A stretch of 28,779 bases of DNA from Ruminococcaceae bacterium UBA794 (GTDB taxonomy: Bacteria > Bacillota > Clostridia > Oscillospirales > Ruminococcaceae). The stretch spans positions 35,283-64,061 of the forward strand of contig DBIU01000044.1 in NCBI GenBank assembly GCA_002304735.1, written 5' to 3'. The notes under the pieces are model-generated. The model was not told the origin of the DNA and ran no database searches. It saw only the letters and a program-made list of their open reading frames with translations. Below are positions 22,088 to 27,959 of the stretch, one piece after another; the stretch's first letter is position 1, and each line of letters opens with the position of its first letter. A program made the position numbers and the translations under genes.

Positions 22088-22633
22088 ATGAGGAAAAATG
22101 GCATAATTTTGAGCGCGGTTCTTGCGCTGTCGCTTGCGCTTACCGCGTGCAATAACGGTACGTCGCCGAGTGAAAAGTCGGATAATTTCGGCAATTCGGC
22201 TTCTTCGTCAAGCGAAACTCCGTTGGAACAGCCGAACGGCGTTGGCGCGGAAGACGACGCGATAGGGGAAACGCCCGCGTCCGATTTTGAATTTGAATTT
22301 GACTCGAAAACCCGCGGTATGTCCGTGAAAAAATACATAGGCAATGACGAAAACGTGATTATTCCGCGTTCCGCAAAGGGCTTTAACGTCACGAAAATAG
22401 GCGGCACCGCGTTTATGAGCTGCGATGTAACAAGCGTTACGCTTCCCGACAGCATTAAAAAATTGGAAATGGGCGCTTTTTGGGCTTGCTTTAAGCTTAA
22501 TAGCATAATAATTCCCGATGGCGTAAGCGGAATAGAAGAGTATGCGTTCGAGGGCTGTTCCGCTGAAGTTTACTACAAAGGCAATATCTACACCGAAGAA
22601 AACTATGACGAGATTTACAAAATGTTTGAATAA
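22088..22633 (+). CDS. Lipoprotein with BspA-type leucine-rich repeats
   Basis: This is a 181-residue surface lipoprotein. The signal sequence ends in the lipobox LTAC with C21 as the lipidated residue. A Ser/Asn/Glu-rich spacer (22-70) is followed by about three BspA-like leucine-rich units: YIGNDENVIIPRSAKGFNVTKIGGTAFM, SVTLPDSIKKLEMGAFWAC and SIIIPDGVSGIEEYAFEGC (each described separately), with the typical I-P-x-x-V/I then G-x-x-A-F pattern. Such repeats in gut bacteria are used in adhesion or protein binding; this copy is very short. AAAGG lies upstream of the start. It is monocistronic between its own promoter and terminator. Confidence 0.85.
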   Translation: MRKNGIILSAVLALSLALTACNNGTSPSEKSDNFGNSASSSSETPLEQPNGVGAEDDAIGETPASDFEFEFDSKTRGMSVKKYIGNDENVIIPRSAKGFNVTKIGGTAFMSCDVTSVTLPDSIKKLEMGAFWACFKLNSIIIPDGVSGIEEYAFEGCSAEVYYKGNIYTEENYDEIYKMFE

Positions 22634-22635
22634 AA

Positions 22636-22670
22636 TCGCCGCCCGAGCGAAAAACTCGGGCGGTTTTGCA
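22636..22670 (+). terminator. Terminator of LRR lipoprotein gene
   Basis: The 9-bp perfect stem CCGCCCGAG (22639-22647) / CTCGGGCGG (22655-22663) is followed by TTTTGCATATTTT; the AAAAT on the left allows some function for the leftward DUF1540 gene. Confidence 0.9.
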
Positions 22671-22692
22671 TATTTTACCTGATTATTTCAAA

Positions 22693-22863
22693 TTAGCCCT
22701 TCATCTTGAAAGAGAGGCAGTCTGTACACTGAACGGCGGTAGGATTAGCCTCGTGAGTGCCGACTTCAATCTTGTCGAGCGAGCAGAAATCCTCGCAGCA
22801 GCAGTGATGTTCACAGTTCTTGATTGTGCAGCCAATGTGCTTATTTGCGTATTCGGTTCCCAT
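22693..22863 (-). CDS. DUF1540 small cysteine-rich protein
   Basis: This is a 56-residue protein starting at 22863 behind AAGGAGA; a longer frame upstream lacks a site. The sequence has eight cysteines in the pattern C-x4-C-x3-CCC-x3-C then C-x2-C (GCTIKNCEHHCCCEDFCSLDKI and AVQCTDCLSF), the DUF1540 signature found in many Clostridia and Bacilli and thought to bind metal. The function of the family is unknown. The gene lies alone, leftward, downstream of ireB, from which it is separated by a good terminator, so it must have its own promoter, which I could not place with confidence. Confidence 0.85.
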   Translation of the reverse strand: MGTEYANKHIGCTIKNCEHHCCCEDFCSLDKIEVGTHEANPTAVQCTDCLSFKMKG

Positions 22864-22952
22864 AATAAAATCTCCTTGAATGAAATTCTGCGGTTTTGCC
22901 GCAAAACTATTTTGAGATTTCAAGAGAATTTTATTCTCGCCAAAAAATTCCG

Positions 22953-22983
22953 AAAAAAAACTTCGCCGCAAAAGCAGCGAAGC
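22953..22983 (-). terminator. Terminator of ireB
   Basis: On the minus strand the stem CTTCGCTGC / GCGGCGAAG (22961-22982, one G-T pair) with a TTTT loop is followed by a run of eight T (22953-22960). Confidence 0.88.
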
Positions 22984-22988
22984 CGTTT

Positions 22989-23234
22989 TTATTCCGAAAG
23001 ATAGGATTTAACAAGCACCTGCAAAAGCTCGTCGCGGTCAATATGACGAATTAATCCTCTCGCGTTGTTAAACGTAGTGATGTATGTAGGGTCCTCGGAA
23101 AGGATATAGCCAACGAGCTGATTTATCGGATTATACCCCTTCTGCTTCAGCGCGTCGTATACGGTCATAAGGATTTCCTTCATCTCGTTTTCTCTGTCCT
23201 CGTGAACCGAAAAAGTCATCGTTTTATCCAGCAT
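22989..23234 (-). CDS. ireB: IreB family regulatory protein (UPF0297)
   Basis: The protein has 81 residues and matches the UPF0297/YrzL/IreB family end to end: TMTFSVHEDRENEMKEILMTVYDALKQKGYNPINQLVGYILSEDPTYIT in two adjacent blocks, then ARGLIRHIDRDELLQVLVKSYL. In Enterococcus faecalis IreB is a substrate of the Ser/Thr kinase IreK and influences cephalosporin resistance. Thr residues near the N-terminus (T5, T7) lie where phosphorylation occurs in that homologue. In many Firmicutes this gene stands with alaS, ruvX and yrzB; here it is alone between a promoter and a terminator. The ribosome site is GGAAGG. Confidence 0.92.
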   Translation of the reverse strand: MLDKTMTFSVHEDRENEMKEILMTVYDALKQKGYNPINQLVGYILSEDPTYITTFNNARGLIRHIDRDELLQVLVKSYLSE

Positions 23235-23273
23235 ATTATCATTCCTTCCCTGAATTTATTTTCTTACACAACT

Positions 23274-23302
23274 ATTATACACTTTTTCCGCAAAAAAAAC
23301 AA
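23274..23302 (-). promoter_or_regulatory. Promoter of ireB
   Basis: Minus-strand TTGTTT (23297-23302), 17 bases, TATAAT (23274-23279). Confidence 0.7.
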
Positions 23303-23434
23303 CCACATTTATTAAATTCAAACCCGCCTTTGCCTAAAATCTCCGATTAGTACAAATTTTTTTGATATTCTTTGTTAAACTTACACAAAAATTGCTTCGC
23401 AAAATCTACATATTTATAAAATTTGATAAAACAC

Positions 23435-23463
23435 TTGTATATCTTGATTAAATATGTTATAAT
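23435..23463 (+). promoter_or_regulatory. Promoter of divIVA-like gene
   Basis: TTGTAT (23435-23440), 17 bases, TATAAT (23458-23463). The start codon is 65 bases downstream, behind GAGGGGAG. The rest of the 293-base gap 23235-23527 is AT-rich and shows nothing else. Confidence 0.75.
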
Positions 23464-23527
23464 TAAGATATGGAGTTCTGCGCGTAACTGCGCGGAATAA
23501 GAATTTTTCTACGAGGGGAGAATTTTT

Positions 23528-25045
23528 ATGGCAGTCGGCGACGGCGGTTTCAGCACCCAGATGGGCGGTTTCAACAAAAACGAGGTTAACGAGTACATAA
23601 GCAATCTTCGCAAGAAGATGAACGAGCTTGAGGCGGAAATGAAGGATAACGACAGCAAGGTTAAGGCTGCTGTCAGAACAGCGGACGAGGCTGAGAGCAA
23701 AATTCAGAAGCTTGAAAAGGAAAAGAATGAAAAAATTTCCGAGCTTGAGCTTCAGATAAAGACTGAGCGCAAAAATGCCGAGGATTTGCTTGACAAGATT
23801 GACGACCTTAAGAGAAAGGTTAAGAATAAAGCCGCGGGTTCGGCTTCGGGAGCTTCTTCGGCGGAGGCGCAGAAGCAGGCTGCCGAAATTATTGAAAAGG
23901 CGAATAAAACCGCGCGCGAAACGGTTGACGAGGCGAATAAAACCGCCAAAAAGACGGTTGACGACGCAAATAAAACTGCGAAAAAGACTGTCGACGAGGC
24001 TAATAAGACTGCGGGCGAGGTTGTCGAAAAGGCAAAGCAGACCGCAAAGGAAATTATTGCAAACGCTCAGAGCGCTTCTGCGGCGGGCGGCGCTTCGTCC
24101 GTTAATCTCGATGGATTTATGAGCGAGCTTCGCGGTTTCTTTGACAAGATGAACAGCGAGTATAAGTCGATTATCGCAAAGGCGGAGGAAATTTCTTCGC
24201 AGGGCGGAGCAGAGCCTAAAGCGGTTGATATCCCCGATTTTTCGGGCTTTGAAGCGCCCAAGGCGGACGCTCCCAAGGAAGCCGAGGTTCGTACGGCGGA
24301 AGCGCCCAAGGCAGAAGCTCCCGCGTTCAGCGAGCCTGAGCCGAATAATGATATTTCTTTCGAGAATATTGAGCAAATCAGCTCCGATGAAAATGAGCCG
24401 ACCGCTTTTGACGACGATATGATGAGCGCGTTCGGAAATCTTGACGAGCCTGTTTCCGAGGTCAAGGAGAATGATACCTCCGACCACAGCAAGGCGTCCT
24501 TTGATATGGATTTTGGCAAGGACCTTATCGCTCAGACCGTTCCCAGCAGCAGTCTTAACGCAGGCGACGTTGACGAGGATTTGCTTGCCGCAGTTCGCAG
24601 GGAAGAGGAGAAATTCGCTGTTCAGCCGACTGACGGCAGAGAAGATTTCGATATGAACAGTATGAGTATGGACGACGACAGCGCGGCTGACGATGGCGCG
24701 GAAGCAATGAGAAGAATGCTTGCCGAGGCGGAAGCGGCGTTTGGCGGCGGAAGCTCGCTTGATTATGATACTGATAATCAGCAGGACGACGAGCCTGCGC
24801 CCGCAGAAAGCTCGGCTAACCCGTGGGAGGATTTGCAGAAGCAGCTTGAGGCGATGGAACAGAGCGGTAATTTCGGCGAAAGCGAGCCGGAGAGCGCCGC
24901 GGAAGAGCCTGCCGCGCAGCCGTCCGCCGTCGAGGACCCGCAGGTTCCCACAACAGACGACTCGTCTATTTGGGATTTCAGCAGCGACAGCTCAAGCTCG
25001 TCCGATGACGACGATATGAGCGCTGATGTATTCGCGAATTTCTGA
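23528..25045 (+). CDS. DivIVA-like coiled-coil protein with 11-residue repeats
   Basis: This is a 505-residue cytoplasmic protein. The N-terminus (about 8-30, FSTQMGGFNKNEVNEYISNL) resembles the membrane-binding start of DivIVA/GpsB proteins, which mark curved membranes at division sites and poles. A coiled coil runs from about 25 to 100, then a Ser/Ala hinge. Five tandem 11-residue units cover 123-177 (EKANKTARETV, DEANKTAKKTV, DDANKTAKKTV, DEANKTAGEVV, EKAKQTAKEII). A short second helical part (193-222) follows. The C-terminal 280 residues are acidic, low in complexity and rich in Ala-Pro-Lys-Ala-Glu and Asp/Ser, probably disordered. It could be a scaffold for cell-division or envelope proteins. 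The DivIVA assignment is moderate; the architecture is certain. Confidence 0.75.
   Translation: MAVGDGGFSTQMGGFNKNEVNEYISNLRKKMNELEAEMKDNDSKVKAAVRTADEAESKIQKLEKEKNEKISELELQIKTERKNAEDLLDKIDDLKRKVKNKAAGSASGASSAEAQKQAAEIIEKANKTARETVDEANKTAKKTVDDANKTAKKTVDEANKTAGEVVEKAKQTAKEIIANAQSASAAGGASSVNLDGFMSELRGFFDKMNSEYKSIIAKAEEISSQGGAEPKAVDIPDFSGFEAPKADAPKEAEVRTAEAPKAEAPAFSEPEPNNDISFENIEQISSDENEPTAFDDDMMSAFGNLDEPVSEVKENDTSDHSKASFDMDFGKDLIAQTVPSSSLNAGDVDEDLLAAVRREEEKFAVQPTDGREDFDMNSMSMDDDSAADDGAEAMRRMLAEAEAAFGGGSSLDYDTDNQQDDEPAPAESSANPWEDLQKQLEAMEQSGNFGESEPESAAEEPAAQPSAVEDPQVPTTDDSSIWDFSSDSSSSSDDDDMSADVFANF
23894..24058 (+). repeat. Five tandem 33-base coding repeats
   Basis: The repeats encode 11-residue units of the form DEANKTAKKTV within the DivIVA-like gene. 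Units 2-4 are the most alike. Synonymous differences between copies show they are not freshly amplified. Confidence 0.85.
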
Positions 25046-25054
25046 TTATTAACA

Positions 25055-25087
25055 ACAAAGAGCCGAAGGCAATTTCGGCTCTTTGCG
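25055..25087 (+). terminator. Terminator of divIVA-like gene
   Basis: The 11-bp perfect stem AAAGAGCCGAA (25057-25067) / TTCGGCTCTTT (25074-25084). The T-run is part of the stem, so strength is moderate and some read-through into the next gene is possible. Confidence 0.75.
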
Positions 25088-25105
25088 CTGAATTAACGGT
25101 GAATT

Positions 25106-25651
25106 ATGATTGAACTTAACACTTCTGAATTGAAAGAAAAGGCAAAAACGCTCAGAGCGGGCGACAAGGTTTTGCTTTCCGGCACGGTTTATACCTCGCG
25201 CGACGCCGCCCACAAGCGTATAAAACAGCTTGTCGAGGAGGGAAAGCCGCTTCCCTATGAGCTTTCGGGCGCGGCGATATATTACGCGGGTCCGACAGGC
25301 ACAAAAGAGGGTATGGTTATCGGGTCGTGCGGTCCGACGACTTCGGGCAGAATGGACGTTTATTCGCCGATGATGCTTGATATGGGGCTTTCCGCAATGA
25401 TAGGCAAGGGCGAGCGCTCCGAGGCGGTCTGCGAGGCAATTAGGCGAAACGGCGCGGTTTATTTCTGTGCAATCGGCGGCGCGGGCGCGCTTGCGTGCAA
25501 GTGTATAACCGAGTGCGAGGTTATCGCGTTCGAGGACCTCGGCTGCGAGAGCGTAAAGCGGCTGAAATTCGAGAAATTTCCGCTTATCGTTGCGGTTGAC
25601 TGCGTTGGCGGGGATATTTTCAAGTCCGGCAGGGAACGCTATAAATGCTGA
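25106..25651 (+). CDS. Fumarate hydratase/tartrate dehydratase beta-subunit family protein
   Basis: This 181-residue protein corresponds to the C-terminal (beta) domain of class I, iron-sulfur fumarases. Motifs include LRAGDKVLLSGTVYTSRDAAHKR (two adjacent blocks), AIYYAGPTG, GSCGPTTSGRMD and MIGKGERS, which form the substrate-binding part of the enzyme that hydrates fumarate to malate (or acts on tartrate). The iron-sulfur cluster is carried by the alpha subunit, normally encoded just upstream, but here the upstream gene is the DivIVA-like one and no alpha gene is in the window. The ribosome site is weak (ACGGTGA) and there is no clear promoter, so it may rely on read-through. Family is sure; activity depends on an alpha subunit elsewhere. 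Confidence 0.88.
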   Translation: MIELNTSELKEKAKTLRAGDKVLLSGTVYTSRDAAHKRIKQLVEEGKPLPYELSGAAIYYAGPTGTKEGMVIGSCGPTTSGRMDVYSPMMLDMGLSAMIGKGERSEAVCEAIRRNGAVYFCAIGGAGALACKCITECEVIAFEDLGCESVKRLKFEKFPLIVAVDCVGGDIFKSGRERYKC

Positions 25652-25749
25652 ATTTAAGAGTTTTTTCTGCGGTTTTGGTTATTTTGTATAGTTAATCGGG
25701 GAAATATTCATTAAAACGCTGTTTTTTGGCATAAAAATGAAATAAACTG

Positions 25750-25778
25750 TTGACAAATTTTGCGGAATGTGATAAAAT
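25750..25778 (+). promoter_or_regulatory. Promoter of sigma-factor gene
   Basis: TTGACA (25750-25755), 17 bases, TAAAAT (25773-25778); GGGAGGAG precedes the start. Confidence 0.85.
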
Positions 25779-25813
25779 AAGGAAAGTGAAATGCGTTTGT
25801 TTCGGGAGGAGCT

Positions 25814-26371
25814 ATGGTGGATTATTCCAAATTGAGCGATAAAGAGCTTTTGCGGGATAATTCTTCCGACAGCGGCAAAATCGCCGAGCTTGTTTCCCGT
25901 TATATGAAAAGCGTATTCTCTTTCGCAAAAAAATATTCCCGCTTCGCCGATTATGAGGAACTCGTTTCCGATGGGATGCAGGGATTGCTTTCGGCTATCA
26001 GCAATTATAATGATGAAAAAGGCGAGTTTTCGTCATTCGCGGCGGTTTGTATAAATAACAGGCTGAAAAATACCGTGAAAAAGTCGTCAAACCGCAGGAA
26101 AAATCTCGTTGACGAGGACGAGCTTCTCGAAATTCCCGACAGCTCGCCGACGCCGGAAGAACGCGTTATCGAGAGGGAAAACAGCGAGGACGTCAGAAAC
26201 AGCCTTCGGTCGCAGCTTTCGGAGTTCGAGATGCGCTGCATCGACTGCGCCGCTATGGGGCTTTCTTACGATGAAATTGCAAAAAGGCTGAATGTTGATA
26301 AAAAGTCCGTTGATAATGCACTTTCGAGGGCGAGAGCCAAGGTGCGGAAAATTATGGGCGGTAGTTTGTGA
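25814..26371 (+). CDS. Sigma-70 family RNA polymerase sigma factor (SigH-like)
   Basis: This 185-residue protein redirects RNA polymerase to a set of promoters. Region 2 spans about 25-95, with YEELVSDGMQGLLSAISNYNDEKG (core binding and -10 contact) and FSSFAAVCINNRLKNTVKK. Region 4 spans about 130-182, with LSEFEMRCIDCAAMGLSYDEIAKRL and DKKSVDNALSRARAKVRKIM, a clear helix-turn-helix for the -35 box. There is no region 1.1 or long region 3, so it is an alternative sigma. Spacing resembles SigH/Spo0H and short RpoE-like factors; I cannot tell which regulon it serves. The start has a strong GGGAGGAG site. No anti-sigma gene follows; instead a hairpin terminator and a structured leader come next. 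Confidence 0.88.
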   Translation: MVDYSKLSDKELLRDNSSDSGKIAELVSRYMKSVFSFAKKYSRFADYEELVSDGMQGLLSAISNYNDEKGEFSSFAAVCINNRLKNTVKKSSNRRKNLVDEDELLEIPDSSPTPEERVIERENSEDVRNSLRSQLSEFEMRCIDCAAMGLSYDEIAKRLNVDKKSVDNALSRARAKVRKIMGGSL

Positions 26372-26403
26372 AAAGCCGGCGCGGCGGCTGCGGCGCGGTT
26401 TTA
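26371..26403 (+). terminator. GC-rich hairpin terminator after sigma-factor gene
   Basis: AAAA-g-CCG-g-CGC pairs with GCG-CGG-TTTT (26371-26402) around a 10-base loop, with two single-base bulges. The T-run is short, so some transcription may continue into the zinc-ribbon gene leader. Confidence 0.6.
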
Positions 26404-26407
26404 ATAT

Positions 26408-26520
26408 GTCCCGATAGCATAATTGATAATGCGTTGCCGGGGTTGGCGCGAGAATCAGCGGCGAAAGCTGCGAGAGTACGCGGCGACGGGTGCAAAGATA
26501 CGGGTGCAAGTCCTGTCGGG
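26408..26520 (+). ncRNA. Candidate structured RNA leader of zinc-ribbon gene
   Basis: Several helices fit together. An outer helix pairs CCCGATAG (26410-26417) with CTGTCGGG (26513-26520). A helix pairs CGTTGCCG (26432-26439) with CGGCGACG (26481-26488). A hairpin GCGGC-GAAA-GCTGC (26458-26471) has a GNRA tetraloop. An 11-base arm GCAT...ATGC lies near 26417-26432. A 10-base direct repeat ACGGGTGCAA (26486-26495, 26500-26509) gives two rival partners for CCTGT (26512-26516); the second makes a hairpin with a 7-base loop TGCAAGT like a T-loop. Ends and D-arm-like part recall a tRNA, but the distance between arms (67 bases) is too long. I cannot match it to a known riboswitch class. It ends about 30 bases before the start codon, just before a run of T and the ribosome site. 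Confidence 0.5.
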
Positions 26521-26550
26521 CAAATCAATATTTTTTTAAGGGGTATACTT

Positions 26551-26826
26551 ATGTACACTGACAAGACACTGAAATGCAAGGACTGCGGAGCTGACTTCGT
26601 TTTCACCGCAGGCGAACAGGAGTTCTACGCTGAAAAGGGCTTCGAGAACGAGCCGCAGAGATGCAAGGCTTGCCGCGACGCTAAGAAGAATGCCGGCAGA
26701 GGTCAAAGACAGTTCTTCGAGGCAACCTGCGCTGTTTGCGGCGGAGTTGCAAGAGTTCCTTTCGAGCCGAAGGGCGACAGACCTGTTCTGTGCAGCGAGT
26801 GCTTCGCTAAGCAGAAGGGCGAATAA
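26551..26826 (+). CDS. Double zinc-ribbon protein (zf-trcl/CxxC-x17-CxxC type)
   Basis: This is a 91-residue protein with two zinc ribbons. The first uses C9-x2-C12 and C38-x2-C41 (LKCKDCGADFVFTAGEQEF, then RCKACRDAKK) and contains the GEQEFYAEKGFENEPQRC signature of the probable zinc-ribbon family zf-trcl. The second uses C60-x2-C63 and C81-x2-C84, exactly 17 residues apart, a spacing named in a common Clostridia domain. A short basic linker (45-57, KKNAGRGQRQ) suggests nucleic-acid contact. Function is unknown. The start at 26551 has AAGGGG 8 bases upstream; the frame open upstream is only read-through of the leader. The long foldable leader suggests post-transcriptional control. Confidence 0.85.
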   Translation: MYTDKTLKCKDCGADFVFTAGEQEFYAEKGFENEPQRCKACRDAKKNAGRGQRQFFEATCAVCGGVARVPFEPKGDRPVLCSECFAKQKGE

Positions 26827-26838
26827 TCAAATCAATGC

Positions 26839-26852
26839 GCGAAAATTTTCGC
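26839..26852. repeat. Perfect 14-base palindrome after zinc-ribbon gene
   Basis: GCGAAAATTTTCGC lies 13 bases after the stop codon. It cannot form a normal hairpin loop without losing central pairs, so a protein-binding site is as likely as an RNA structure. Confidence 0.5.
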
Positions 26853-26920
26853 ACCGAATTGTACCGAGCATACCTCTAGTTGGTTATCCCCGGCATCGTT
26901 TTGGTTAAGGCATAGCATTT

Positions 26921-26953
26921 GGTGGCAGCCGCTTTGTTGCGGCTGCTTTTTCT
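26921..26953 (+). terminator. Terminator of zinc-ribbon transcript
   Basis: The 8-bp perfect stem GCAGCCGC (26925-26932) / GCGGCTGC (26939-26946), loop TTTGTT, followed by TTTTT. It lies about 100 bases after the stop, leaving a long 3' tail. Confidence 0.9.
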
Positions 26954-26990
26954 GCCTATTTTTACAAAGAATTTTCATAAATTATGCGTT

Positions 26991-26996
26991 TATAAT
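26991..26996 (+). promoter_or_regulatory. Probable -10 box of DUF4358 lipoprotein gene
   Basis: TATAAT lies in an AT-rich stretch about 60 bases before the start codon. No -35 box at the right distance is convincing. Confidence 0.4.
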
Positions 26997-27056
26997 AATA
27001 TCAGCCTTTTTGTTCCTAAGGGATAAAAAGTATTATTTGAAAGGAAACGCTTTTTT

Positions 27057-27689
27057 ATGAAAAAGATTATTTTATCGGTAATTTTATGCGGCTCTCTTGC
27101 GCTGACGCTCGCGGGCTGCGGAAACAATAACGGCGGCTCGGATATGTCCTCGGGCGAAAGCACGGAAGAAAGCTCGACTTCGGAAAGTTCTTCGGAAAGC
27201 AGCTCAAGCTCGCTTGAAAGCTCGTCTGATATAAACGACCTTGATAATTCAAACCCGATTGTCGACAACAGCGGACTCGATTATCCCGACAACCGCGCGG
27301 GAAGAATGGCAGCCGCGGCGCTAAATACGGACGAATGGCCTTATATGCAGGTTGTGAGCGACCCGGAGCTTATCGGGACTATGTTCTCGACGGATAGCGG
27401 CGAAACGTTCAATCTCGACGACCTCGAGGAATTTTGCTTCTGCACGAACCTCATAAGCGCGCAGCTCAACGAGGTTATCATTGTGAAGCCCGTTAACGGC
27501 AGGGAAGGCGCTGTTCAGGACGTGCTTGACAGCTATCTTAACTACACGCAGAACGGCGCGGCGTTTTACCCCGACCAGGAAATAAGCGCGGCGGGCGCGG
27601 TTTCGGGCAAAACGGCGGATAATTATATGTATCTTATCGTTCACGAAAACGGCGCTGCTATCGCCGACGCAATCAGGGACGTTTTGTAA
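27057..27689 (+). CDS. DUF4358-type lipoprotein
   Basis: This is a 210-residue surface lipoprotein. The signal sequence ends in the lipobox LAGC with C21 lipidated. A very Ser/Glu-rich spacer (28-60) lifts the folded part off the membrane. The C-terminal part (about 95-208) has the layout of DUF4358 proteins: a start around EWPYMQVVSDPELI, the DLEEFCFCTNLISAQLNEVIIVKP core and a helix with EGAVQDVLDSYLN, ending VHENGAAIADAIRDVL. The family is common in Clostridia and has no known function. GAAAGGAAA precedes the start. It is a single gene with a bidirectional terminator on its right. Confidence 0.8.
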   Translation: MKKIILSVILCGSLALTLAGCGNNNGGSDMSSGESTEESSTSESSSESSSSSLESSSDINDLDNSNPIVDNSGLDYPDNRAGRMAAAALNTDEWPYMQVVSDPELIGTMFSTDSGETFNLDDLEEFCFCTNLISAQLNEVIIVKPVNGREGAVQDVLDSYLNYTQNGAAFYPDQEISAAGAVSGKTADNYMYLIVHENGAAIADAIRDVL

Positions 27690-27704
27690 CCGAAAATTGC
27701 AAAA

Positions 27705-27742
27705 AATAAAAAGCGCTCTCCCAATAAAGGAGAGCGTTTTTG
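27705..27742. terminator. Bidirectional terminator
   Basis: Stem CGCTCTCC (27714-27721) / GGAGAGCG (27729-27736) with AAAAAG on the left and TTTTTG on the right, between the convergent lipoprotein and ribbon-helix-helix genes. Confidence 0.88.
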
Positions 27743-27931
27743 CTATTCATCGTCATTTTTCTGCGATTTTTTGCCCTTTTTGCGCCATTTCACACACTCG
27801 GTCAGAAGATATTCAATCTGCCCGTTAACCGAGCGAAAATCGTCCTCCGCCCACCGCATAAGCTCGTTGTAAAGCGCGGCGGAAAGCCGCAGGGGAACTT
27901 GCTTTTTCGCTTCTTTTTTTTCATCGGACAT
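27743..27931 (-). CDS. Ribbon-helix-helix (Arc/CopG-like) DNA-binding protein
   Basis: This is a 62-residue protein from ATG 27931; a GTG three codons earlier would leave the AAAGG site too close. The pattern KKQVPLRLSAALYNELMRWA, then RSVNGQIEYLLTECV, is a beta strand followed by two helices as in Arc/CopG repressors, with Ser-Val-Asn at the helix turn. The tail is strongly basic (KWRKKGKKSQK). The start lies 29 bases after the SPFH gene stop, and the ribosome site is in that gap, so the two probably form one transcript. It may be an autorepressor of the pair; no toxin-like partner is visible. Confidence 0.75.
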   Translation of the reverse strand: MSDEKKEAKKQVPLRLSAALYNELMRWAEDDFRSVNGQIEYLLTECVKWRKKGKKSQKNDDE

Positions 27932-27959
27932 TCCGCTCACCGCCTTTTTCCGAATTTCA

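Noticed and set aside
23894..24058. CRISPR-like or noncoding tandem repeat
   Set aside because: The 33-base period is in frame, contiguous without spacers and encodes regular 11-residue units, so it is a protein repeat.
23414..24487. Leftward open frame opposite the divIVA-like gene, with repeated leucine-rich segments
   Set aside because: The apparent repeats are just the complement of the 33-base repeats of the divIVA-like gene; no ribosome site or promoter supports it.
26406..26522. A tRNA gene (D-arm-like TAGCATAATTGATAATGCG and T-arm-like hairpin with acceptor-like CCCG/CGGG)
   Set aside because: 67 bases separate the D-arm and T-arm, far more than in any normal or long-variable-arm tRNA, no anticodon arm of 5+7+5 form is found, the acceptor helix is incomplete and conserved G19 and T55 are changed. 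Kept only as a structured RNA candidate.
26486..26525. Cobalamin riboswitch (GGTGCAAGTCC-like segment)
   Set aside because: The segment resembles one conserved block, but the upstream GGGAA block and the downstream GCCACTG box are missing, and the regulated gene is a zinc-ribbon protein.
27743..27931. Toxin-antitoxin antitoxin
   Set aside because: The ribbon-helix-helix fold suits an antitoxin, but no small toxin gene adjoins it; its neighbour is a large SPFH protein.
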